In this document: positions 50,276-57,579 of the stretch, one piece after another
Layout of the letters: every line of letters begins with the position of its first letter
Position numbering within the stretch: position 1 is the first letter of the stretch
Source of the DNA: Bryobacterales bacterium
Lineage (GTDB): Bacteria; Acidobacteriota; Terriglobia; Bryobacterales; Bryobacteraceae
DNA: 64,000 nucleotides
Assembly (NCBI GenBank): GCA_003164035.1
Contig: PLRS01000159.1
Span: 1-64,000, forward strand
Direction of reading: 5' to 3'
Notes under the pieces: model-generated
What the model saw: only the letters and a program-made list of their open reading frames with translations
The model's database searches: none
What the model was told of the DNA's origin: nothing
Position numbers and translations under genes: made by a program

Positions 50276-50384
50276 GCCACCTATTATGAGACGGGGCTGG
50301 GGGTTTGACAATTCAGGCTCCCACTGAGACAACAGGAAAGTGGACGGCCAAGGAGCCCGCGTCCGCTGCGCGGAACGCGGCAGA

Positions 50385-50407
50385 GGGCAGGCGGAACCGC
50401 CTGCCCC
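50385..50407. repeat. GTGGGGCAGG-type hairpin, short copy
   Basis: GGGCAGGCGGAACCGCCTGC followed by CCC forms a near-perfect palindrome. It sits between the aldo/keto reductase start and the UroD-like gene stop, and is closest to the in-CDS copy at 11894-11919. Confidence 0.75.
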
Positions 50408-50431
50408 ACCATTGATACCCAGCCAGCCCGA

Positions 50432-51415
50432 TCAAGAGGCCGTGTATTGGTCCAGCAAGCGCAGATACAGCCGATAATCGGCGAGTGACACTTCGGGGGG
50501 AGTCTGGTGGTCGACGCTGGGAAGGAAGCCTCCCGTGTGCATCAGCGGGAGCAGGCGCTCGAACTCGGTTCGCATGGCGGCCTCGCCGAGGTGCATCACC
50601 AGCTTGTTGTAGTGGCCTACCATCCTAAGCTTCGGATACGCCTGGCGCAGCGCCATGCCATCGACGGACGCCTGCCGTTCGAGCGGGAGCACGCCCTCGA
50701 CTCCGACTGATTGCAGCCACGGCACCAGTTTGGTGACATCGCCATCGGTATCGACGATGGTCACCGCATTCATGTCCTTGATCCGCTCCAGCAGGCGGAG
50801 GTAATAGGGAGTGAGGAACTCATCGCAGATGCGGCGGGAAACCATGGGGCCGTGGTTGTAGGACATGTCCTCGGCAATGGTTGTGAAGGTGGGAACACAG
50901 ACGCGGCGAATCTGTTCCAACAGGCGCAGGTTGAATTCCAGCAGATCGCGGTTGATGCGGTGAATCAGTTCCGGCTGATCGTGGTAGGCGAACATCAGCT
51001 TCTCGAATCCGAGCAGGGTGCGGGGAAACCAGAAGAACCCTTCGAGCGTGGTCCAGACGACGGCTTCGCCCGCCGCCTGTCTGGCGGCCCAGGGCTGCAT
51101 GGCGGCGATCGCGGCGCCGTGGTCCGGATAGAGCGAAGGCCGGATGCGCAGGTAGTCGTCCATGTTGGAGACGGTGCCCTCGACGTGGTGCTGGACGGCC
51201 TCGATGGTGGACTGGGTGGTGCTGAACCAGAATTGCTTGTAGGGGTCCAGGCCAAAGTATTGCGAGATATCGAAGACGTCGTCCAATTCCGCGGGCAAGC
51301 CCTCGCGGTGCCAGCGGTCGATGGTGAGGTCCCACCACATCGCCCATTCCCATCGCGGGAAGCGGTCGACGGGCTGGAAGTTCATGAGCGCCCGAAAGCG
51401 CTCGACATGGTTCAT
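50432..51415 (-). CDS. uroporphyrinogen decarboxylase-like protein (UroD/MtaA superfamily)
   Basis: The 327-residue protein has the UroD superfamily TIM-barrel pattern: NHVERFRALMNFQPVDRFPR at the start, a central FTTIAEDMSYNHGPMVSRRI, and the C-terminal YPKLRMVGHYNKLVM and GGFLPSVDHQTPPEVS strands. The His in HTGGFLPSVDHQTPP is the kind of position used in corrinoid or zinc-methyltransferase relatives. True HemE residues for porphyrin binding are not clear, so it is more likely a methyltransferase-type paralogue. ATG 51415 is preferred over GTG 51424. Confidence 0.82.
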   Translation of the reverse strand: MNHVERFRALMNFQPVDRFPRWEWAMWWDLTIDRWHREGLPAELDDVFDISQYFGLDPYKQFWFSTTQSTIEAVQHHVEGTVSNMDDYLRIRPSLYPDHGAAIAAMQPWAARQAAGEAVVWTTLEGFFWFPRTLLGFEKLMFAYHDQPELIHRINRDLLEFNLRLLEQIRRVCVPTFTTIAEDMSYNHGPMVSRRICDEFLTPYYLRLLERIKDMNAVTIVDTDGDVTKLVPWLQSVGVEGVLPLERQASVDGMALRQAYPKLRMVGHYNKLVMHLGEAAMRTEFERLLPLMHTGGFLPSVDHQTPPEVSLADYRLYLRLLDQYTAS

Positions 51416-51423
51416 GGTAATCA

Positions 51424-51585
51424 CGGGTAAGAATCCAGTTTATATCGCAGCGGCGTTACACCGAGGCCACCGATGGAATCGACGTCCCGATCACGCTCTA
51501 TATCGGGAGCCAATCGGTCGACCTCATGGCCAAGCTGGATACGGGAGCCGCACACGGCATCTTCGAGCGCAAGAATCCTCCGGGC
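51424..51585 (+). pseudogene. fragment of retropepsin-like aspartyl protease
   Basis: In one plus-strand frame the DNA reads QRRYTEATDGIDVPITLYIG, SQSVDLMAKLDTGAAHGIFE, RK. The block LYIG-x-AKLDTGAAxxIFxR is the active-site (DTGA) region of small retropepsin-like proteases. There is no start codon with ribosome site and the similarity ends near 51585; the frame then simply runs antisense to fliJ. It is a remnant, perhaps left by a rearrangement at the border of the flagellar cluster. Confidence 0.5.
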
Positions 51586-51609
51586 ATTGGACAGACCGGG
51601 AGTTCTGCC

Positions 51610-52044
51610 CTACTTGACCGACCAGGTGGCCAGAAATCCTTCGGCCGCCAAGTTTTCCAATTCGCGATTGGAGGAATAGGTGTACTCTTGCTGGCGGCGC
51701 TCCTGCATTTTTTCCAGCAGCTTGACCTGGCGTTGGGCTTTTTGCACGCGTTCCAGTTGTTCACGGCAGGCTTGTTCCCGGCGCTGGCGCTCCTCGGTGT
51801 ACTCGGCTTCGAGGCGTTGCGCGCGCAGGCGGTAGCGGCCGAGATTGGCGAAATCGACGGCGGGGACGGCGGCGCGTGACAGCACTTCGCGGTCGTTCGA
51901 GATGCGTTCGGCGGTCAGGTGGGCGATCGTTCGCTCGATGGCGGTGAGTGCGGTCCGGCGCTCGGCCAGGCGGGTTTCTTCGATCTGCTGTTTCTTGCGG
52001 TACCAATCGAGAACGCGGTGGAGGCGAAATTGAAACGTGCGCAT
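51610..52044 (-). CDS. fliJ: flagellar export protein FliJ
   Basis: The 144-residue protein is almost entirely coiled coil, beginning FQFRLHRVLDWYRKKQQIEE and ending with Gln/Arg-rich helices (KAQRQVKLLEKMQERRQQEY), as in FliJ of the type III export apparatus. It is the last gene of the fliF-fliH-fliI-fliJ set, starting 6 bases after the fliI stop. FliJ binds the FliI ring and FlhA. No ribosome site is evident, consistent with coupled translation. Confidence 0.85.
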   Translation of the reverse strand: MRTFQFRLHRVLDWYRKKQQIEETRLAERRTALTAIERTIAHLTAERISNDREVLSRAAVPAVDFANLGRYRLRAQRLEAEYTEERQRREQACREQLERVQKAQRQVKLLEKMQERRQQEYTYSSNRELENLAAEGFLATWSVK

Positions 52045-52050
52045 GGGAGC

Positions 52051-53376
52051 CTAGAGTTTGGCGGCGATGGCGGCCATTTGGGCGCAGCCTTCGGCAAAGG
52101 GCGCGTCGGCGGAAGTGTCCTGGCGCAGGAAGGCGGTGATTTCCGGGCGAGCGCGCACGGCGGCGTCGAGGGCGGGGTTGCTTCCAGCGGCATACGCGCC
52201 CAGCTCGATCAGGTCTTTTGAATCCTCGTAGACGGCCAGGGCTTCGCGAATTTTGCGGGCGGCGGCCAGTTGGGGGGGCGAAGAGAGCTGCGACTGCAGC
52301 CGGCTGACCGAGTGCATGACGTCGATGGCGGGATAGTGGCCGGCCACGGCCAGGCGGCGGGAGAGCACGATGTGGCCGTCGAGGATGGCGCGCACGGCAT
52401 CGCAGATGGGCTCGTTGAAATCGTCGCCCTCGACCAGCACGGTGAACAGGCCGGTGATGGAGCCTGTCCGGAAATTGCCGGCGCGTTCCAGGATTCTGGG
52501 CAGCAGGTTGAAGACGGAAGGGGGATAGCCTTTCTGGCTGGGGGGTTCGCCGGCGGCGAGGCCGATTTCGCGCTGCGCCATGGCGAGGCGGGTAACCGAA
52601 TCCATAATGAGCAGCACTTTGGCGCCCTGGTCGCGGAAGTACTCAGCAACCGCCAGGGCGACGAAGCAGGCGCGGACGCGCAAGGGGGCGGGGCGGTCGG
52701 AGGTGGAACAGACCACGACCGAATGCTGGCGGCCTTCCGGTCCCAGATCGCGTTCGAGAAAGGCGCGGACTTCGCGATTCCGCTCGCCGACGAGGGCGAT
52801 CACCGTGACATCGGCGGAATTGTGGCGCGCCATGGCGCCCAGGAGGGTGCTTTTCCCGACTCCGCTGCCGCCGAAGATGCCCATGCGCTGGCCTGTGCCG
52901 CAAGGAATCATGGTATCGATGGCGCGGATGCCGGCGACCATGGGTTCGGCGATGTGTTCGCGGTCGAGGGGACTGCCGGGGGGTGGATAGAGACGATAGT
53001 GGGCGGCGGGACGAATGGGGCTGAGGCGATCGATGGGGCGGCCGAAGCCATCGAGGACGCGGCCCACCAGGTCGGGGCCGACAGGTACCTGGGCGTCTTC
53101 GCGGCGGGCCACGATGCGGTCGTGGAGCTGAATGCCGTCGATTTCCTCGAGCGGCATGGAAAGCACCTGGCCATCGCGGAAGCCGATGACCTGGGTGCGG
53201 ACGCGGTGGCCGGAGGAGGTGAGCACCTCACAGAAATCGCCCACCGCCGCGGCCGGTCCCTTCGAAGCGACCAGCATGCCGACCAGGGCGACCACTTCGC
53301 CGGTCCAGGGGAGCAACTCGCAATGGCGCACGCCGGCGATATAGGGATTCAGATCGATGAGCTGGGGGGATGTCAC
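52051..53376 (-). CDS. fliI: flagellar export ATPase FliI
   Basis: The 441-residue ATPase has the F1-beta-like fold: VGRVLDGFGRPIDRL, IRAIDTMIPCGTGQRMGIFG, Walker A GGSGVGKST, Walker B VLLIMDSVTRLAMAQREIGL, and the arginine-finger region ILSRRLAVAGHYPAIDVMHS-type block. It powers or primes flagellar protein export with FliH and FliJ. It starts at GTG 53376, overlapping the fliH stop (GTGA). Confidence 0.95.
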   Translation of the reverse strand: MTSPQLIDLNPYIAGVRHCELLPWTGEVVALVGMLVASKGPAAAVGDFCEVLTSSGHRVRTQVIGFRDGQVLSMPLEEIDGIQLHDRIVARREDAQVPVGPDLVGRVLDGFGRPIDRLSPIRPAAHYRLYPPPGSPLDREHIAEPMVAGIRAIDTMIPCGTGQRMGIFGGSGVGKSTLLGAMARHNSADVTVIALVGERNREVRAFLERDLGPEGRQHSVVVCSTSDRPAPLRVRACFVALAVAEYFRDQGAKVLLIMDSVTRLAMAQREIGLAAGEPPSQKGYPPSVFNLLPRILERAGNFRTGSITGLFTVLVEGDDFNEPICDAVRAILDGHIVLSRRLAVAGHYPAIDVMHSVSRLQSQLSSPPQLAAARKIREALAVYEDSKDLIELGAYAAGSNPALDAAVRARPEITAFLRQDTSADAPFAEGCAQMAAIAAKL

Positions 53377-54041
53377 GCTCGTGCCTCCAATTTGTCGATG
53401 AGCCCGCGTTCGATTTCGGCGAGTTGGGTCTCGACCGAAGCGTCGAGCGAGCCGCGGCTGATTTCAAAGATGGCGCCGCCCTCACGCTGGAGGGGATCGG
53501 CGATCACGGTAATGGACTGGCCGCGGCCGCTGCGATCGAGGCAGGACTTGACGATTTTCTCCTGGCTGGGGTGAACGCGGACGCGGTAGACTTCCTGATT
53601 TTGGAGCTTCTCGATGGCGGCGTGAAGGAGAGCTTCCAGGGCGGAGGCATCCATCGACAACTCGCGGTGAAGGACGCGGCGGGCGATTTCGAGGGCTAAT
53701 CGGACGGTATCGGCCTCGGCGCGGCGAATGGTTTCGGAGCGGGTGACGGCGAGCTCGGCGATGGTATCGCCGAGGCGCCCGATGGCGGCCGCGACGGGAG
53801 CCTCGGCGGCCTGACGGGCCGCGTCTCCGCCGGCGCGGAAGCCGGCGTCGTAGGACTGGCGGGATTTCAACTCCACGGCGGCTTCCAGTTCGGCGATTCT
53901 GGCCCGGCAGCGGGCACTTTCGTCGGGCGGCGGAGCGGGGTGCGCCGACTTTTCGGGTGCTGGGGGGAGCGCGGCGGCGTGGCGGCTCCAGGGGGCCGGC
54001 TGGAGCGGGGCGGTGGAGTTTTTCAGGACTTTAGCCCGCAT
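53373..54041 (-). CDS. fliH: flagellar assembly protein FliH
   Basis: From ATG 54041 the product is 222 residues: a Pro/Ala-rich N-terminal segment, a long coiled coil (CRARIAELEAAVELKSRQSY then AAGF-type Gly/Ala repeats), and a C-terminal domain (LALEIARRVLHRELSMDASA, YRVRVHPSQEKIV, REGGAIFEISRGSLDASVET) that matches FliH/YscL. FliH dimers hold FliI at the export gate. The GTGA overlap with fliI supports assignment. An upstream extension would run through the repeat elements and is not used. Confidence 0.88.
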   Translation of the reverse strand: MRAKVLKNSTAPLQPAPWSRHAAALPPAPEKSAHPAPPPDESARCRARIAELEAAVELKSRQSYDAGFRAGGDAARQAAEAPVAAAIGRLGDTIAELAVTRSETIRRAEADTVRLALEIARRVLHRELSMDASALEALLHAAIEKLQNQEVYRVRVHPSQEKIVKSCLDRSGRGQSITVIADPLQREGGAIFEISRGSLDASVETQLAEIERGLIDKLEARA

Positions 54042-54127
54042 TTGGAGTGTACCGTCCGTTCGGTGGGAAAGACCGGCTGATGAGAAGCCGGCGGGGAAAA
54101 GCGCAGGCGAGAACGCCAGCTTCACGG

Positions 54128-54175
54128 AAGCAGCCAATTGCGGGGCAGACCACGAAAAACGATGGTCTGCCCCAC
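54128..54175. repeat. 48-bp repeat, family 3, copy 2
   Basis: AAGCAGCCAATTGCGGGGCA followed by GACCACGAAAAACGATGGTC and TGCCCCAC is the reverse complement of 36366-36413 with one substitution. It lies in the fliF-fliH gap. Confidence 0.85.
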
Positions 54176-54215
54176 GGGGTTGACCGGTGGTTGTATAAGG
54201 TAGCGAAGCCGCAAG

Positions 54216-54266
54216 CAAAAGCGCCGGGATGAGTCCCGGCGTGGCAGCCTGAGAGTCCGCTCCACG
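54216..54266. repeat. family 4 repeat in fliF-fliH gap
   Basis: AAAAGCGCCGGGATGAGTCC then CGGCGTGGCAGCCTGAGAGT and CCGCTCCAC. It ends 7 bases before the fliF stop. A near-identical unit is at 57195-57245. Confidence 0.8.
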
Positions 54267-54272
54267 GAGTCA

Positions 54273-55916
54273 TCATTTCACCTCGGTGGCAACCGTTTCG
54301 GCGGTCCGGCTTTCCTGCAGCCACATGCGCAGCACGTTGGCGGTGACGGCGGGGTCGCGCTTGGCGATGGGGCGTACCCGTTCGGCGAGCTCGTTGGGAG
54401 TTTTGGCCTCGATCCGGGCGGCGGGCGGCGCCTGGCCGTTGGCGATGGCGGCGGCGGTTGGGCTCAGGTCGGTAGGTACGGCGGGCGCGTCCAATTCGGG
54501 CGGAAGCGCCGGTTCGCGTGGAACTCTGGTACGCCGCGAAAGACGGAAGATCCCATTGGCCAGCACCACCAGCACGGCCAAGCCGACGCCGGCGGGCGCC
54601 CACAGGTCGCGATACTTGTCGGCAAAGTCGAGCCAGGGCGGATTCTTGACGGGTTTGGATGAGTTGAAGACCGGGGGCGGCGGCGCCTTCCGGCTGGATT
54701 CGAACGGGAGAGTCTCGACGATCAATTGATCGCCGCGCTCGGCGTTGAAGCCGGTCACGCCAGCCACCAGGTCGCGGATCGTCTTGAGAGTTTCGGGCGA
54801 GGGCGGGACCAGCACACGCTGCCGGCCCTCCCAACGAACGGCCTGATCCACGAGCACGGCCAGCGACATGCGCTTGATCACACCTTGCGGAATGCGGGTG
54901 TGACGGACGACGCGGCTGGTCTGATAGGTAACGTTTTCGGTGCGCCGGGAAACTCCCGTGGAGCCCTTGCCGGCCGACGACGACTGTTGCGGCAGATTGG
55001 AGGCGGTGCCGGGGATTCCGGAAATGGAGGCGCGCTCGGTGACATCCTCGGTTTTCTGCGAACTGCTCATGACCGAGCGGGAGGGATCGAGAGTCTCTTC
55101 CTGCTGTTCGCCGCTGGTGAGATCGTAATCGACCGAGGCGCCGGCGCGAAACGCGTTGGCTCCCAACAGGGGTTCGAGGGTTTCGTCGATTTTGGCGACG
55201 AGGCGCTTTTCAAGTTCCTGACGCATTTCGAGGGATTCGCTGGTGAGGGCATCGGAGTCGGCCGAGGCTCTTTTGGGCCGGCTGAGCAGGGTGCCATCCA
55301 TATCGACAACGGAGACGGCATCCGGGCTGAGACCCTCGACGGCGCTGGCGACCAGGTTGGTTACGGCGAGCACGTTCTGGCCGGAGATCTGAGTGCCGGG
55401 CCGCAGCTTGACCATCACGCTGGCCTTGGCGGGCTGCTGCTGGTCGAGAAAGACGGAGTCCTTGGGAAGAGTGAGGTGTACGCGAGCCTGTTCGACTTCG
55501 GCCAGGCTCATGACGGAGCGCTCCAGTTCGCCTTCGAGAGCCCGTTTGTAATTGATGTGCTCGACGAACTCGGTGGCGCCGAAGTTGGATTTGTCGAACA
55601 ACTCGAAACCGATGCGGCCGCTTTTGGGCAGGCCGGCGGCGGCGAGGGCGAGGCGCGATTCGGCCAGCTTTTGCGAAGACACCAGGACGGTGGCGCCGTT
55701 TTCGGTCAGGCGGTATTCGACGCCGGTTTCGCGCAGCTTCTGCACCACGGTGGCGGCGTCTTCGGGCGCCATTCCGGTGTAGAGCGGGCGGAAGTCGCTC
55801 TCGTGACGATAATGCACAAAGGCAATCACACCCGCCACCACCAGGGCCGCGGCGACGAGGATCTGGATGCGCTGGGTGAGGGAGAGCCCCCCGATCAGTT
55901 TCTTGACTTGGTCCAT
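54273..55916 (-). CDS. fliF: flagellar MS-ring protein FliF
   Basis: The 547-residue protein has a membrane helix at about 18-36, the YscJ/FliF ring-building motifs (FRPLYTGMAPEDAATVVQKL, YRLTENGATVLVSSQKLAES, ARVHLTLPKDSVFLDQQQPA, LVASAVEGLSPDAVSVVDMD), a second membrane segment near 445-465 and a C-terminal cytoplasmic tail (ELAERVRPIAKRDPAVTANV, LRMWL) that normally binds FliG. It anchors the basal body. fliE precedes it by 16 bases. The next gene is fliH; fliG is not there. Confidence 0.95.
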   Translation of the reverse strand: MDQVKKLIGGLSLTQRIQILVAAALVVAGVIAFVHYRHESDFRPLYTGMAPEDAATVVQKLRETGVEYRLTENGATVLVSSQKLAESRLALAAAGLPKSGRIGFELFDKSNFGATEFVEHINYKRALEGELERSVMSLAEVEQARVHLTLPKDSVFLDQQQPAKASVMVKLRPGTQISGQNVLAVTNLVASAVEGLSPDAVSVVDMDGTLLSRPKRASADSDALTSESLEMRQELEKRLVAKIDETLEPLLGANAFRAGASVDYDLTSGEQQEETLDPSRSVMSSSQKTEDVTERASISGIPGTASNLPQQSSSAGKGSTGVSRRTENVTYQTSRVVRHTRIPQGVIKRMSLAVLVDQAVRWEGRQRVLVPPSPETLKTIRDLVAGVTGFNAERGDQLIVETLPFESSRKAPPPPVFNSSKPVKNPPWLDFADKYRDLWAPAGVGLAVLVVLANGIFRLSRRTRVPREPALPPELDAPAVPTDLSPTAAAIANGQAPPAARIEAKTPNELAERVRPIAKRDPAVTANVLRMWLQESRTAETVATEVK

Positions 55917-55932
55917 GGCGGTTTCGGGCGGC

Positions 55933-56229
55933 TCACACCTGCATCTTCATGATTTCCTGGTAAGCGTCCACCACCTTATTGCGGACTTGCAGGCCCAGCT
56001 CGAATGCCAGCTCCGCCTTCTGGGTGGCGAGAATGGTAGTGTGCAACTCTTCGTTCTGGCCGGTGAGGAACTGCTGTACGGAATCGGAGGCGGTGTTGCG
56101 GAGAGACTCGATGGAGCCGATGGCGCTCGAGAGGACGCTCTGAAAGTCGCCGGATTGAGTGGCGGCCGCGGCCGAAGTGACCGCCTGCGGCAGGGCGATG
56201 GGAGTAATGCTGGAGATGGGTGCGGTCAT
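55933..56229 (-). CDS. fliE: flagellar hook-basal body protein FliE
   Basis: The 98-residue protein shows the FliE pattern: FQSVLSSAIGSIESLRNTAS, and the C-terminal KAELAFELGLQVRNKVVDAY, QEIMKMQV, which is the strongly conserved end of the family. FliE links the MS ring to the proximal rod. AGGA about 8 bases before ATG 56229. It sits between flgC and fliF as in most flagellar clusters. Confidence 0.93.
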   Translation of the reverse strand: MTAPISSITPIALPQAVTSAAAATQSGDFQSVLSSAIGSIESLRNTASDSVQQFLTGQNEELHTTILATQKAELAFELGLQVRNKVVDAYQEIMKMQV

Positions 56230-56238
56230 GAGGAGTTC

Positions 56239-56679
56239 CTATCGCAGCAGATCGATGGATTTTTGAATCATGTCCTTGACGGCCGACATAGCGGAGACGT
56301 TGGCCTGGTAACTGCGGTTGGCGCTCATCAGGTCGACCATGTCTTCGGCCGCATTCACCTTGGGGATGGTGACGTAGCCGTCGGCGTCGGCATCGGGGTG
56401 TCCCGGCAGATAACGCTTTTCCGGCGCGCTGTTATCGACGGAGATACCGGACACCTTGACGCCGGTGAGCCGGTCGCCGCCGAGCTGGGCGTCCAGTTCC
56501 GATCCGAAGGCGGAGCCGACATCGTCGCTCGTAAAGATGGCGTCCTTGCGGCGGTAAGGGCCGCCATCGGGAGTGCGGGTGGTTTCGGAATTGGCGATGT
56601 TCTCGACCAGCAGGGCGGCGCGGGCGCGCTGGGCGGCCATGCCGGAGGCGCTGACCGAGAGCGCGGAAAACAGGCTCAT
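56239..56679 (-). CDS. flgC: flagellar rod protein FlgC
   Basis: The 146-residue protein has the rod-protein N-terminus MSLFSALSVSASGMAAQRAR with VENIANSETTRTPDGGPYRR, and the C-terminus VTIPKVNAAEDMVDLMSANR, SYQANVSAMSAVKDM, both shared by FlgC proteins. Start ATG overlaps the flgB stop by one base (TGATG). Confidence 0.95.
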   Translation of the reverse strand: MSLFSALSVSASGMAAQRARAALLVENIANSETTRTPDGGPYRRKDAIFTSDDVGSAFGSELDAQLGGDRLTGVKVSGISVDNSAPEKRYLPGHPDADADGYVTIPKVNAAEDMVDLMSANRSYQANVSAMSAVKDMIQKSIDLLR

Positions 56680-57014
56680 CAGCTCTTCCCTCCCTGAATG
56701 GCCTCTTTGATGGTGTTGAGCTGAGACTTCATCAGCGTGGAGGCGGCGCTGAAGCGCATGGCGTTTTCGGCCAGCAGACGGGCTTCACGGTCCAGATCCA
56801 CGTTGTTGCCGTCGTTCCTGGTGGCCAGGCCGGTGACTTCGGCGGGTTGCGGCGTGCCGCCATCGAGGGCCGATTGGAAACTGGCCTGGAAGTCCAAATC
56901 CTGAGCTCTATATCCGGGGGTATCGGCGTTGGCGATGTTAGAAGTGACCAGCTTCTGCCGCAAACTGACCACGTTCATGTATTGCTCGAGGCTGTCGGTT
57001 AAGGCGTCGATCAC
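56679..57014 (-). CDS. flgB: flagellar rod protein FlgB
   Basis: The 111-residue proximal rod protein has LEQYMNVVSLRQKLVTSNIA, NADTPGYRAQDLDFQASF and a C-terminal helix AENAMRFSAASTLMKSQLNT. It starts at GTG 57014 and is the first gene of flgB-flgC-fliE-fliF. The 238-base gap upstream has a family 4 repeat and no recognisable sigma-54 or sigma-28 promoter that I can see. Confidence 0.93.
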   Translation of the reverse strand: MIDALTDSLEQYMNVVSLRQKLVTSNIANADTPGYRAQDLDFQASFQSALDGGTPQPAEVTGLATRNDGNNVDLDREARLLAENAMRFSAASTLMKSQLNTIKEAIQGGKS

Positions 57015-57194
57015 GGCAGAACGGTGAAGGCAACTGAGGTTCCATCCGGGCGGCGGCCGATGTGCAACGAATCGGGGCGCATTGGGGGAGAGAATGACAG
57101 GCGAGCTACGTCAACCCGGTGACGTGTCAGGAAACTGACGGTGGGAAATTGAGGATCATGGGCGGATGCGGGGCGGTAGTGCGTTGGCGCAGCC

Positions 57195-57245
57195 AAAAGC
57201 GCCGGGAAGGAGTCCCGGCGTGGCAGACTGAGAGTCCGCTCCACT
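57195..57245. repeat. family 4 repeat upstream of flgB
   Basis: AAAAGCGCCGGGAAGGAGTC then CCGGCGTGGCAGACTGAGAG and TCCGCTCCACT. It lies between the fliT-like gene stop and the flgB promoter region. The GCCGGGAAGGAGTCCCGGC core forms a hairpin. Confidence 0.8.
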
Positions 57246-57252
57246 AACTTAA

Positions 57253-57570
57253 CTAAGCGTCGAGGCGGGTGTGAGTAGAAAAGGGGATTGCGGGAGCATT
57301 GAAGACGTACTTATGCAGGAACGTGAATTGCCGCAGTTCGTTTGCCAGGGAAGTTCGGGCCAGCAGCAGCATCGCGCGGGCCCATTCCAGGGTTCGATCG
57401 ACGTGGAGGATGGTTTCGCGGCGCAGGGGGTCGCCGGGCGGCAGTTGTCCGATGGCGGCGCGGGCGGCCGCGCAGAAGCGAGGAGCGATGCGGCACACGT
57501 CGTGGTAGCGCCTGGCGACTACGGCGCGGCGCAGTTGGTTCTCCAGTTCAACGAGGGGGCTGGGGGCCAT
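57253..57570 (-). CDS. putative flagellar export chaperone, FliT/FlgN-like
   Basis: The 105-residue helical protein begins VELENQLRRAVVARRYHDVC and has a second helix DRTLEWARAMLLLARTSLAN. It starts 9 bases after the fliD stop, where fliT is located in many flagellar clusters. Size and helical content fit a FliD chaperone, but no diagnostic residues could be confirmed, so the assignment is positional. Confidence 0.55.
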   Translation of the reverse strand: MAPSPLVELENQLRRAVVARRYHDVCRIAPRFCAAARAAIGQLPPGDPLRRETILHVDRTLEWARAMLLLARTSLANELRQFTFLHKYVFNAPAIPFSTHTRLDA

Positions 57571-57579
57571 GTTTTGACT

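Noticed and set aside
54031-54834. Minus-strand frame of 267 codons across the fliF-fliH gap as a candidate degenerate fliG
   Set aside because: It is an out-of-frame reading of fliF plus repeats and has no FliG motifs.
57011-57244. Minus-strand frame of 77 codons upstream of flgB
   Set aside because: Overlaps the flgB start, includes a family 4 repeat, and has no motif or ribosome site.
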